Assembly: GCA_946184195.1 (NCBI GenBank)
Contig: CAMHEP010000021.1
Location: forward strand, 1-17,655
Direction of reading: 5' to 3'
Source: an uncultured Bacteroidales bacterium
GTDB lineage: Bacteria > Bacteroidota > Bacteroidia > Bacteroidales > Paludibacteraceae
DNA: 17,655 bases
The translations under genes and the position numbers were made by a program. Below the pieces are notes generated by a model. The model saw only the letters and a program-made list of their open reading frames with translations, was not told the origin of the DNA and made no database searches. Positions 1-7,372 of this stretch are shown in pieces. Position 1 is the stretch's first letter, and each line of letters begins with the position of its first letter.

Positions 1-447
1 TTGATACATAAAGACAGAACGTGTTCCTCCTTCTATAAAACCACCATTTATTGTCGTATTAGAGTTTGCATTGCAAAGCAGAGACTGGTTACCAGTTGCA
101 ATATAGTTACCTCCATTAAAAACAGCGGTTCCACTTATGGCTATAGTAGCCCCACCTCCACTTACAGATTTTTTTATACCTCCTGTAGTACCGGTAAATG
201 TAGCCGTTGCACCCGAAGCTACAGTCAAAGCATAACTTCCTGCAGTGACAGTATACGTTCCAAAATTAATGGTTTTGGTGCCATTGATAGTAATATTGGC
301 AGTCAGAGTGATGTTGCTTGTCAGGGTGACATCATCCGTACCACTTGCCGACAAAACGGCATTTAAACCTGAAAAATCAGACACATCGGTAGCTCGCATT
401 CCCATGCATGCTAACAAAAGAACCGGTATAAAGAATAATTTTTTCAT
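1..447 (-). CDS. Secreted beta-helix-like surface protein, N-terminal part (cut by the window edge)
   Basis: This open frame of 149 codons starts at an ATG at 447-445 and has no stop before base 1, so the C-terminal part lies outside the window. The first 19 residues form a signal peptide (MKK, then a hydrophobic run FFIPVLLLA). Cleavage is plausible after Ala19 (MRA|TD). LLAC at 11-14 also resembles a lipobox, so lipidation at Cys14 cannot be excluded. The rest is rich in Thr, Gly, Ser, Asn and Ala, with short beta-strand-like units such as TLTSNITL, NITINGTKTI and TTINGG. This pattern is typical of right-handed parallel beta-helix (pectate-lyase-like) surface proteins and adhesins. No catalytic residues can be assigned. 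A good promoter lies upstream at 596-627, giving an untranslated leader of about 140 nt. Export by type IX secretion is possible, given gldH and sprE nearby, but the sorting domain would be at the unseen C-terminus. Confidence 0.7.
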   Translation of the reverse strand, partial: MKKLFFIPVLLLACMGMRATDVSDFSGLNAVLSASGTDDVTLTSNITLTANITINGTKTINFGTYTVTAGSYALTVASGATATFTGTTGGIKKSVSGGGATIAISGTAVFNGGNYIATGNQSLLCNANSNTTINGGFIEGGTRSVFMYQ

Positions 448-595
448 ATAATTATGTGTTTGGCTATTAAAAAGAGTTGTCTTTCCTTGGTTATACATTT
501 TTGTTAAATATTGACAAGCACATCGTGCGCAAAATCATACCTAATAAATACGTATGTGCGTAGCATATATCCTACACGATAGTCCAAAGTCGCAG

Positions 596-627
596 CAAAG
601 GTACTACTTTTCAACCATATATGCAAA
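596..627 (-). promoter_or_regulatory. Bacteroidetes-type promoter for the beta-helix protein gene
   Basis: On the minus strand, TACCTTTG (603-596) matches the -7 consensus TAnnTTTG, and TTTG (627-624) is a -33 box exactly 20 nt upstream. The -33 box continues as TTTGCATA, the same extension seen at the tRNA-Pro promoter. It overlaps one arm of a 7-bp inverted repeat (ATGCAAA 621-627, TTTGCAT 640-646). Transcription should start near 588-590. Confidence 0.75.
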
Positions 628-749
628 TATTTTTTACATTTTGCATACTATTTAAGTTTTTTTATCCATATACATAGGAAAAATATCCCATATAAGGAGA
701 GGTGGTTTTAGGAGTGCTATGGGAGTACGTTCTCCGCTGCATGTCATGA

Positions 750-804
750 GAATAACTAAGGAATAACTAAAGAATCACTAACCAATCACTAAAGAATCAC
801 TAAA
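750..804. repeat. Five tandem copies of an 11-bp repeat
   Basis: Five head-to-tail 11-mers: GAATAACTAAG (750-760), GAATAACTAAA (761-771), GAATCACTAAC (772-782), CAATCACTAAA (783-793) and GAATCACTAAA (794-804). Copies differ at one to three positions, and adjacent copies share variants, which suggests stepwise duplication. The array lies about 50 bp beyond the stop codon of the last polysaccharide gene. It does not look like a CRISPR, because there are no spacers. Confidence 0.85.
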
Positions 805-853
805 GATTGCAGGGTGTAAGACGGGGACAGGATAGATGATAGGTAATAAGGGA

Positions 854-2842
854 TCAGGAGAATTGGGAGAGGGTGAGGCGGTTCATGAGGCGGCGTTCGG
901 GGTCATAGAACCAACCGTACTTATTGAAATAACGGCACATGTTGACAATATGCACCCAAAGCAGGTGCCAACTCTTATACGACCCCTGTTCATGGTTATG
1001 GACGATAGTGACATCCGGCACATAAAGCGTCAGATAATCGCGATGAATAGTACGGGTAAGGTCTATGTCCTCAGGATACATGAAATAGCGTTCGTCAAAG
1101 AGCCGCGCTTTTAAGACCGCCTCCGTCCGCATAAACATAAAGCATCCGCTTAAGTAGGGCACATTCATCACCTTATCATACCCCGAACGGCGCAACTCAT
1201 AGTAGCGGTTACGCGGGGCAAAAAGCCACTCCGGCAGGAAGCGACGCCCGAAGACATCCAACGGCGTAGGCAATAGGCGGCATAGGTACTGCAAACGTCC
1301 ATCAGGATAGACAACCCGAGGCATCACGGAGCCGACAGTGGGATTATGCTGCATGAAACGACATAGATAGTCTATCGTCTCAGCCTGCAACTCGATATCC
1401 GCATTCATCACCAGATGGAAAGGTGTACCGAAATAGACAGACTCGCGGATAGCGATATTATGTCCACAACCATAGCCAAGGTTGTTACCATTATTAAAAA
1501 CATACTTAACACGATGGTCTAAATGTTCCAATTCGGGCGATTTCATCGGGGAATTATCAATTAGATAAATCTTCCGTAGGCATGCTACCTTGAGCAATTC
1601 GGCAACCAGTTTTTTTAGAGGTTCAACCTCTTGACGATAAAGAACGATAGATATATTAAGCGGTTTCTTGGTGGTAATCGGCGCTTCATCCTCCTCGGGT
1701 AGAGGGAGTGCCTTGCCGGCATATATATCGTGCAGCAGATTCACCTTGTCAGGCAGGAACTGCTCACGCACCCACCGCTGTGCGTTAAGGCTATAGGTAT
1801 GACGGAGGTTATCATCGATAAGAAGTCGTTTAATCGCCTCGCCGAACATACGCGCATCAAGCTTAGGCACAACAACGCCTGTTTCGCCATTACGATTGAC
1901 CCAATCCGTGCCTGAGCCATCTATATGGAAAGAGACGACGGGTAGTCCGCAATAGAGCGCTTCAGCCATCGCCAATCCGAATGCTTCGCGGCGGTCAATA
2001 GACGGGAAGGCAAACACATCCGCCGCCCGGAAATGGATACGCAGTTGTTCATCACTCAGTCTGCCTGTAAAAATGACACGGTCCGCATAGGGCTCGGCTT
2101 GTCGCTTCAGTTCATCGGTCAATATCCCCTCTCCGCCTATGATAACCTTAGTATGTTCAGGAAGATAAGGTACAGCATCTATCAGATACTTAATGCCTTT
2201 GTATTCCACATGTCTACCGACAAAGAAAACCAATCGCTCAGCATGATAGTGACGACGAAGTGCCACGGCCTGTTCCTCCTCAGCATCAGTAAACTGCAGT
2301 TTCTGCACATTCAGGACATTCGGGACAATCTGAATCTTGTTCGCATAATGTCGCAAGGGGAGAGAAGCATCCTGATAGTTTTGGCTCGTCACAATGATAG
2401 TATCAGCACAGTCAAGGACGGCTTTCTCAATACTGCGAATCATCCGATAAAGGAGTCTCCTTCCTATGATATCAGCATGCCAATGTACGATAAGTCGCGT
2501 ATGGGGCATATCTTCCTTCAGCAGAAAATAACATACCCACGGATTAGGAAGATGCAGGTGAATCACATCAGGCCGGAAATGCTGCAGCAGTCGGTGTAAC
2601 TCTCTGCCATAAGAAGGTGAGATAGGCTGAGATGCTAACTTTCCCCATGTACCTACTCGGGTAACGGGTATGTCCTCCATAGTATCACAAGTGGTGTGGC
2701 GGGTATCCGAGAAACAGAGTACATGCTGCTCATAGTCCCCATGAAAAGCTTGTACCAAGGTATACACCACATCTTCTATCCCGCCATAATAAGGATAGAA
2801 ATACTTGGATATATGTAGCACTTTGGTCTTAGCCATATTCAT
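854..2842 (-). CDS. Two-domain glycosyltransferase: GT4 fused to GT2
   Basis: A protein of 662 residues with two glycosyltransferase modules. Residues 1-380 are GT4-like (GT-B fold). They have an N-terminal acceptor-side domain with the GG motif of FYPYYGGIEDV, the phosphate-binding pair R210/K215 in VGRHVEYKG, and the EX7E motif E286-E294 in REAFGLAMAE. After a charged linker (about 380-395), residues 396-662 form a GT2-like (GT-A) module resembling rhamnosyltransferases of the WbbL type. Its DXD-like site is MNADIEL around 479-485, and it has a downstream ED motif in MYPEDIDL. Such a protein would add two sugars in turn to a lipid-linked repeat unit on the cytoplasmic face of the inner membrane; the donor sugars cannot be told. 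It is the last gene of the polysaccharide operon, 4 nt after the preceding stop. MNMAKTK offers two in-frame start codons two residues apart; the upstream one is used here. Confidence 0.85.
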   Translation of the reverse strand: MNMAKTKVLHISKYFYPYYGGIEDVVYTLVQAFHGDYEQHVLCFSDTRHTTCDTMEDIPVTRVGTWGKLASQPISPSYGRELHRLLQHFRPDVIHLHLPNPWVCYFLLKEDMPHTRLIVHWHADIIGRRLLYRMIRSIEKAVLDCADTIIVTSQNYQDASLPLRHYANKIQIVPNVLNVQKLQFTDAEEEQAVALRRHYHAERLVFFVGRHVEYKGIKYLIDAVPYLPEHTKVIIGGEGILTDELKRQAEPYADRVIFTGRLSDEQLRIHFRAADVFAFPSIDRREAFGLAMAEALYCGLPVVSFHIDGSGTDWVNRNGETGVVVPKLDARMFGEAIKRLLIDDNLRHTYSLNAQRWVREQFLPDKVNLLHDIYAGKALPLPEEDEAPITTKKPLNISIVLYRQEVEPLKKLVAELLKVACLRKIYLIDNSPMKSPELEHLDHRVKYVFNNGNNLGYGCGHNIAIRESVYFGTPFHLVMNADIELQAETIDYLCRFMQHNPTVGSVMPRVVYPDGRLQYLCRLLPTPLDVFGRRFLPEWLFAPRNRYYELRRSGYDKVMNVPYLSGCFMFMRTEAVLKARLFDERYFMYPEDIDLTRTIHRDYLTLYVPDVTIVHNHEQGSYKSWHLLWVHIVNMCRYFNKYGWFYDPERRLMNRLTLSQFS

Positions 2843-2846
2843 AGGA

Positions 2847-3569
2847 TTACAAGTGACACCATTTTTGCAACAAATAATATGCCATAATGATTCGCGACGC
2901 CAATCGCTGACTTAGCGACCGTGGCGAGTAGAACCAACGGAAGCGTGTATGTACCGGCGTCAGAGACTCCTTATGACGACGATATAGATAGAGCGAAGTA
3001 TGAATATATGCGATGGAATCGGTCAAACTTGCCACCATCCCTATCCACCAATCCGGCAGAATCAGGTCTGTATCAGGCATGGGAAGGGTTTTCTCGTATA
3101 AAGACCGTCGCATCGCCATGCCGGAACCATAGAATGTGCAACGAAAGAAATTACGCAACACACCTACATGAACATGAATTGTCTGAAAAAGAGAAGGATA
3201 TAGTATTTTCAACTGCTCATCCGTTACCTGTGCATCCGTAATCACGAGTTCGTGTGAGGAGAGTGCTCGCAAGGAGTGCTCCACCTTCCCCGGAAGCCAT
3301 ACATCATCTTGGTCTGCCAAGAAGATAACATCGCCCTTAGCAGCAGCTAATGCGGTACACAGATTACGTCTTAAGCCGAGATGGGAGGTATGGGTAAGCA
3401 AGCGGATACGTGTATCGTGGATTGTACGTATACGCCGGCAAGTGGTATCTACGGAAGCATCGTCTGAGATAACAAGTTCGTCCCCCCTACCCAACTGAGC
3501 GAGTATAGACGTTATCTGCTGCTCGACAAAACGTTCACCGTTATATGTGGTCATACAAACCGATATCAT
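2847..3569 (-). CDS. Glycosyltransferase family 2 (small, rhamnosyltransferase-like)
   Basis: A 240-residue GT2 enzyme (GT-A fold), predicted to transfer a sugar from a nucleotide donor to a growing surface glycan in the cytoplasm. The N-terminus MISVCMTTYNGERFVEQQI is the classic GT2 opening. SDDAS (35-39) is the donor-binding acidic site and ADQDDVW (85-91) holds the DXD metal-binding motif. The C-terminal part carries the conserved PDWWIGM segment. The start codon overlaps the stop of the upstream gene by 4 nt (ATGA at 3566-3569), so translation is probably coupled. It resembles the neighbouring 275-residue enzyme in the same motifs and order, so the two are likely paralogues that diverged after duplication. 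Substrate is unknown; the ADQDD form is common among rhamnosyl- and galactosyltransferases of capsule clusters. Confidence 0.85.
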   Translation of the reverse strand: MISVCMTTYNGERFVEQQITSILAQLGRGDELVISDDASVDTTCRRIRTIHDTRIRLLTHTSHLGLRRNLCTALAAAKGDVIFLADQDDVWLPGKVEHSLRALSSHELVITDAQVTDEQLKILYPSLFQTIHVHVGVLRNFFRCTFYGSGMAMRRSLYEKTLPMPDTDLILPDWWIGMVASLTDSIAYIHTSLYLYRRHKESLTPVHTRFRWFYSPRSLSQRLASRIIMAYYLLQKWCHL

Positions 3570-4393
3570 CGTTTTAACAAATAGGTTACACGATTGCGGA
3601 TATAGCGATATCGATTCATGCCGGTAATGGCATGTGCCTGGCGATAGTTACGGTGCTGGCGTATGAGCACATGCCAAGGGAAAAATATCTTAGATAGATA
3701 ATAACCGCATCCCCGAGTAGGATGCGCCCCTATGACATTGGCTTCGTGCTGGCGATAATGCACATCGGTAAAGGTAGTGCGAATGATTGTTCCTCCGCCT
3801 TGCAGTATCTGCAAAGCCATAGCGGCGTCATGTACCCATGCAGCGGGAGAAAGAGGTAAAGCCAGACGAATAGCAGATCTATTCAGCAGCATCGTCGCTC
3901 CGCTCACATAATTACATACAGCCAACCGCTCCGGCGAAGAGAGCCAGTCGACATTAAGACGCGCATAATGATAGAAGGATGGATCGACAATCTTTCCCTC
4001 ACTATCTACCACTGCAAGATCTCCACAAATCAACAAGGGTGTCTCCTTCCCAATATCCTGCTCCGCCTGATCCATATATCGCATCGAGTGAAGCAATTTA
4101 TCGGGCAACCATATATCATCCTGGTCTGCAAAGGCGACATACGGTGCGGAGGCTTGTTGTAGCAAGCGTTCAAACGAACGAACAGTACCGAGATGTTCAC
4201 TCTCCGAGAGGATAGTCATCCTGTCCGGCATGAGCTGTTGCCACTGATGCAAGATAGTGAGCGTCGCGTCTGCAGAACCATCGTCACGCACAAAGAGATG
4301 CCAGTCTGTGAAAGACTGACTGCGGATAGAGCTTAACTGTTCCTCTAAATAAGTAGCGCCGTTATAGGTTGACAAAAGTATATCGATCATCAT
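3566..4393 (-). CDS. Glycosyltransferase family 2 (rhamnosyltransferase-like)
   Basis: A 275-residue GT2 enzyme. It begins MMIDILLSTYNGATYLEEQL and has RDDGS at 36-40 (nucleotide-sugar site) and ADQDDIWLP at 89-97 (DXD metal site). AWVHDAAMAL near residue 190 matches the HD(W/A) segment that follows the catalytic core in RfbF/RhaB-like rhamnosyltransferases. It is predicted to act in the cytoplasm on a lipid-linked oligosaccharide. It sits 2 nt downstream of the GT4 gene and overlaps the next GT2 gene by 4 nt, so it is an internal member of a tightly coupled operon. A basic C-terminal region (FFPWHVLIRQHRNYRQ and on) may touch the membrane. Acceptor and donor sugars cannot be deduced. Confidence 0.85.
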   Translation of the reverse strand: MMIDILLSTYNGATYLEEQLSSIRSQSFTDWHLFVRDDGSADATLTILHQWQQLMPDRMTILSESEHLGTVRSFERLLQQASAPYVAFADQDDIWLPDKLLHSMRYMDQAEQDIGKETPLLICGDLAVVDSEGKIVDPSFYHYARLNVDWLSSPERLAVCNYVSGATMLLNRSAIRLALPLSPAAWVHDAAMALQILQGGGTIIRTTFTDVHYRQHEANVIGAHPTRGCGYYLSKIFFPWHVLIRQHRNYRQAHAITGMNRYRYIRNRVTYLLKR

Positions 4394-4395
4394 AG

Positions 4396-5394
4396 TTATA
4401 GGTTTTGCTTTAATAAAAGATATAGTTGTTCGGAATTATCCGGGGAGAAAGGATAATAGTCTACACCCGGTTGATAGCGCTCGCCGACGGCGCAGCGGTC
4501 CGTACAGCATACCTTAAGTCCGACAGAGATTGCCTCGTCCACAACCACAGGCATGACCTCACTCCAAGAGGGTAGAACAAAGATATCCATACGAGCCAAG
4601 AGTGAAGCGACATCATTCGTTTCGCGAACAATCTCCACAGCAGATGAGCACTCCCCGCATAGTGAACGTATTTGCTCGATTTCATCAGCAGAACGAGCCC
4701 CTACCAAGAGTAAGCGAACCGATGGATTCTCACGGAATAGACGCATGAAGACGTTAACCAATAGCGGGATATTCTTACGGCGCACAAAACTTCCAACAAA
4801 ACCAATTACCCGACCCTCATGCGGAATAGGAGAAACTACAGGGAGCTTGCGTAAGGGATTAAAACAGATTTGTCCATCCGCCACCGGCCCCATGAGGGAT
4901 GCAAAAGCATCACGCTGGTAACGTGAGATATAGATATTGGTATTTCTGTTATATGCCATTCTATATCGATAATACCCTCTCATCCATGACCGCCAGCCAT
5001 AGTACCTATCCGGCATCTCGTGAATGTGCCATTCGTGCGGCAAAGACAGTAGCCGTGCCAAACGGAGTCCTATAGTAGTAGTCATCGTGTTTGAGACGAC
5101 CTTATTCACCCGATGAAAGCGACCATATATACAGAGTCTAACCAGTGCATAGAGATTATAAAAGTGCACCCATACTTCACGTAAACAACTACCCACGGTA
5201 GGTCGATAAGGAAGAGAAAGAATCACATCGCAACACGATGCGGCAGCTGCGTGCAGTCCTTCATCCTTGACACAGGAAGGTAACACCAGCGTGACATGGT
5301 CGCCACGTTTCTTCGCCTGAGCCATCTGCATGAGCAGAACCTGTTCACTGCCGTGCAGTTGACGAGTATGGTTAATATATAGTATATGGGTCAT
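4396..5394 (-). CDS. Glycosyltransferase family 4
   Basis: A 332-residue GT4 (GT-B fold) enzyme. The N-terminal opening MTHILYINHTRQLHGSEQVL matches a glycosyltransferase-4 N-domain (GSEQVL at the usual GG(A/S)E position). The C-terminal donor domain begins around IGFVGSFVRRKNIPLL (197-212), where Arg205/Arg206/Lys207 take the place of the usual R-x4-K pair. The EX7E motif is E279-E287 in SEVMPVVVDEA. At 332 residues it is slightly short for the family but both domains appear complete. The start codon overlaps the stop of the polymerase gene (ATGA at 5391-5394). Its predicted role is retaining sugar transfer during assembly of the surface-polysaccharide repeat unit. Donor and acceptor are unknown. 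Confidence 0.85.
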   Translation of the reverse strand: MTHILYINHTRQLHGSEQVLLMQMAQAKKRGDHVTLVLPSCVKDEGLHAAAASCCDVILSLPYRPTVGSCLREVWVHFYNLYALVRLCIYGRFHRVNKVVSNTMTTTIGLRLARLLSLPHEWHIHEMPDRYYGWRSWMRGYYRYRMAYNRNTNIYISRYQRDAFASLMGPVADGQICFNPLRKLPVVSPIPHEGRVIGFVGSFVRRKNIPLLVNVFMRLFRENPSVRLLLVGARSADEIEQIRSLCGECSSAVEIVRETNDVASLLARMDIFVLPSWSEVMPVVVDEAISVGLKVCCTDRCAVGERYQPGVDYYPFSPDNSEQLYLLLKQNL

Positions 5395-6575
5395 CGTTTG
5401 CGAGATTGCTCAAAGAGTTTGTGGGATTGCTCCAAACGTTGTTTACCACGACTACTACCCGGTTTATGTCTGTATTCCAAATAGTTCTGGTAAGGATTAT
5501 ATGCAATGGCTCCGGGTTTTTCGAGGAATATAGCGGATGAAAAAAGAAAGAGATAAAGCGCTATCGGAATCAACGCCACATAGCGTGTCAACTCCTGTTC
5601 GAAATACTCCAAGTAAATAGGCAAGAGAACGATGAGTCCAATCAGAAAGAAAAGGCGAAAACGATTGCTCACCTCAACGAGTTCGTAGCAATAATAGTAA
5701 AGCACCAGACTCATGGCAAACATATTCAGATGTATCGTTCCATATCGTTTGGCATCCACATGTTGCTTGACAGTCAGGAAGACCATCATGAGCAACAGGT
5801 TGAGCACAAAGCCTACAGAAAGCACCCTTTCGACAGCAAACCGGGAAGAGGAGGTATAGATTAGTGCTCTCTGGTAATACGCATCCCCCAACCACGACGA
5901 GACGGAGAGAAACACCTTTGTTATCCACGGATATCCAATGAGCATCACCATAGCTCCTATACCGATGGTAACGACATATGCCCATGTCGGTATACGACGA
6001 GGAAGAATCCAATAGAGCGGCACCATCACGATAGCAGAAACATGAAAGAGCGATGCCAAAGCCACCAAGAGCATATAGGGTACAAGGCGTTTAGAGTCCA
6101 TATATTGCAAGGCGAAGAAACAAAATGCAACCGCCGTTGCCTGACGAATATAAATCATCTCAAGCGAGAAAAAGAGCAGGCAATAGTATGCCAACAAACC
6201 CAAGACGGGGTAACGAGTATATTTTGGCAGAGCCAAAGCAATCAAGGAGATATTTACTGCCGAGACAATGAAGAAAAGTGTTTGTATCGATCCGCCACAA
6301 GTCTTCACTAACGAGCATAAAGCAACAAAAGCAACGCCTATATGTCGATGAGTGATGAGCGGATGAGTGAGCCATCCCCGTGACAGAGAAGGCACAGCAT
6401 TAAAGATAGCCGTATAGGTATCCCAATCGCCTCCTGTCTCAAAGCGCAGTCCTGCCACCGCAATCATGATAAGCGCCGCGAGCGCTATGATAATACGTGT
6501 AGAACGTTGGTCGCTGAAATGCAATTGCAAGCATGCCAGCACGCTCAGGACGAGAAAGATAATCAGATAGAACAT
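5391..6575 (-). CDS. EpsG-family polysaccharide polymerase (membrane protein)
   Basis: A 394-residue polytopic membrane protein with about ten or more hydrophobic segments. It begins MFYLIIFLVLSVLACLQL. The segment AGLRFETGGDWDTYTAIF (41-58) is the signature of EpsG-like proteins (R-x(4-6)-DW-x2-Y), which polymerise exopolysaccharide or O-antigen repeat units in the inner membrane (Wzy role). The C-terminal 30 residues are basic and cytoplasmic (GSSRGKQRLEQSHKLFEQSRKR). It is the first gene of the polysaccharide operon. It lies about 35 nt beyond the rpsP terminator, and there is no recognisable TAnnTTTG promoter in the gap, so it may depend on read-through from rpsP. A run of six C on the coding strand (6589-6584) sits just before the start codon and no Shine-Dalgarno sequence is visible, which is common in Bacteroidetes. 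Confidence 0.8.
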   Translation of the reverse strand: MFYLIIFLVLSVLACLQLHFSDQRSTRIIIALAALIMIAVAGLRFETGGDWDTYTAIFNAVPSLSRGWLTHPLITHRHIGVAFVALCSLVKTCGGSIQTLFFIVSAVNISLIALALPKYTRYPVLGLLAYYCLLFFSLEMIYIRQATAVAFCFFALQYMDSKRLVPYMLLVALASLFHVSAIVMVPLYWILPRRIPTWAYVVTIGIGAMVMLIGYPWITKVFLSVSSWLGDAYYQRALIYTSSSRFAVERVLSVGFVLNLLLMMVFLTVKQHVDAKRYGTIHLNMFAMSLVLYYYCYELVEVSNRFRLFFLIGLIVLLPIYLEYFEQELTRYVALIPIALYLFLFSSAIFLEKPGAIAYNPYQNYLEYRHKPGSSRGKQRLEQSHKLFEQSRKR

Positions 6576-6611
6576 CGTCAGGAGGGGGGTAGGTTAAGTG
6601 TGTTTGTTTAC

Positions 6612-6646
6612 AAAAAAAGGTCAGAACAAATCGTTCATGACCTTTT
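6612..6646 (-). terminator. Rho-independent terminator of rpsP
   Basis: On the minus strand AAAAGGTCAtGAAC (from 6646) pairs with GTTCtGACCTTTT: a 13-bp stem with one bulged T and a 5-nt loop GATTT, running into T7 at 6618-6612. It lies 31 bases after the rpsP stop and before epsG. Confidence 0.85.
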
Positions 6647-6653
6647 CTTGCGC

Positions 6654-6669
6654 GGCTACAGAAGTAGCC
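6654..6669 (-). other. Small hairpin just after the rpsP stop codon
   Basis: GGCTAC and GTAGCC form a perfect 6-bp stem around a 4-nt loop, 7 nt beyond the rpsP stop and immediately before the terminator stem. It has no U-tract of its own. It may add to transcript 3'-end stability or slow the polymerase before the terminator. Confidence 0.5.
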
Positions 6670-6676
6670 TTTGTCT

Positions 6677-7243
6677 TTACTCGGCAGCAGCCTCCTCAGC
6701 AGGAGCCTCACCCTTAGCCTCTGCTTCTGCAGCAGCGGCTTCCTGAGCAGCCTCTTGAGCGGCAGCGGCGAGAGCCTCAGCAGCCTCCTGACGTTTCTTC
6801 AGGACCTCAGCAGCTTTAGCCTTGTTGGTTTCTACCTCTTGAGCGTGAAGAGCCTTAGCAGCAGCGGCTTTCTTGTCAGCCTCAGCTTTGCTAATCTTAC
6901 CCAGTTTAGCATCTTTCTCTGCTTTCCAAGCAGCGAAACGCTTCTGAGCCTCAGCCTCATCGAAAGCACCTTTCTTCACACCACCCTCAAGGTGCTTCAT
7001 GAGGAGCACACCTTCACCGGAGAGGATGTTTCGCACCGTGTCAGTGGGCTGAGCACCTACGCCGAGCCAATACAATGCGCGGTCGAACTTAAGCTCTACC
7101 TTAGCAGGATTGAGGTTGGGATTGTACGAACCGATACGTTCGATGATTCTGCCGTCACGCGGCGAACGGCTGTCAGCCACAACGATGTGATAATACGCAT
7201 AGTCTTTGTGACCATGACGAGCCAAACGAATTTTTGTTGCCAT
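6677..7243 (-). CDS. rpsP: Small-subunit ribosomal protein bS16, with long C-terminal extension
   Basis: A 188-residue bS16, which binds 16S rRNA and helps assemble the 30S body. The core (1 to about 85) is clear: MATKIRLARHGHKDYAYYHI, VVADSRSPRDGRIIERIGSYNP, then FDRALYWLGVGAQPTDTVRNIL. Residues 90-188 are a low-complexity tail of Ala, Glu and Lys, probably a single long helix or coiled coil ending in an acidic Ala/Glu stretch. Most bacterial S16 proteins are only 80-100 residues long; Bacteroidetes members commonly carry such a tail. The gene is monocistronic up to a strong terminator at 6612-6646 but may read through into the polysaccharide operon. Its promoter at 7334-7365 leaves a leader of about 85 nt with several possible stems (for example ACACG/CGTGT near 7277-7289). 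Confidence 0.97.
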   Translation of the reverse strand: MATKIRLARHGHKDYAYYHIVVADSRSPRDGRIIERIGSYNPNLNPAKVELKFDRALYWLGVGAQPTDTVRNILSGEGVLLMKHLEGGVKKGAFDEAEAQKRFAAWKAEKDAKLGKISKAEADKKAAAAKALHAQEVETNKAKAAEVLKKRQEAAEALAAAAQEAAQEAAAAEAEAKGEAPAEEAAAE

Positions 7244-7313
7244 TTCTTTTACTTGATTTTGTGGACGTTGAGCCTACACGAGGCGTGTGTCCGGTTAATA
7301 ACTAATGGTATGC

Positions 7314-7329
7314 CTTTTTCACGAAAAAG
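7314..7329 (-). promoter_or_regulatory. Dyad at the predicted rpsP transcription start
   Basis: CTTTTTC (7314-7320) and GAAAAAG (7323-7329) are perfect inverted arms with a 2-nt centre, directly downstream of the -7 box of the rpsP promoter. The overlapping alternative CACG/CGTG stem also forms. It could be an operator or a 5'-end RNA hairpin; the sequence alone does not decide. Confidence 0.4.
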
Positions 7330-7333
7330 CGTG

Positions 7334-7365
7334 CAAAGTTAAGGCTTTTTTCTCATTCTCGCAAA
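7334..7365 (-). promoter_or_regulatory. Promoter of rpsP
   Basis: On the minus strand the -7 box is TAACTTTG (7341-7334) and the -33 box is TTTG (7365-7362), spaced by exactly 20 nt. It is back-to-back with the holB promoter, with an A/T-rich inverted repeat (7373-7394) between them. Confidence 0.8.
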
Positions 7366-7372
7366 TAATTCG

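Larger units (their letters stand above)
448..853. other. Non-coding region between the polysaccharide operon and the beta-helix gene
   Basis: About 406 bases with no credible gene. It holds, from high to low coordinates (the transcription direction of both flanking genes), the end of the polysaccharide operon, five tandem 11-bp repeats (750-804), an AT-rich stretch (about 600-700) containing the promoter at 596-627, and the untranslated leader of the beta-helix gene (448 to about 589). I could not see a convincing rho-independent terminator after the operon stop at 854. The only hairpin noted is short: GGAG/CTCC around 722-735. Confidence 0.6.

Noticed and set aside
1..366. Plus-strand open frame of 121 residues at the left edge
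   Set aside because: Its Ser/Thr/Cys/Tyr-rich product is a shadow of the minus-strand beta-helix gene, which has a signal peptide, start codon and promoter.
750..804. CRISPR array
   Set aside because: The 11-bp units are directly abutting without spacers, and no cas gene is near.
2033..2599. Plus-strand open frame of 188 residues inside the GT4-GT2 gene
   Set aside because: It lies fully antisense to a clear glycosyltransferase domain and shows no recognisable motif.
6671..7342. Plus-strand open frame of 223 residues opposite rpsP
   Set aside because: The Ser/Leu-rich product arises from the repetitive Ala/Glu codons of the S16 tail read backwards; there is no promoter or family resemblance.
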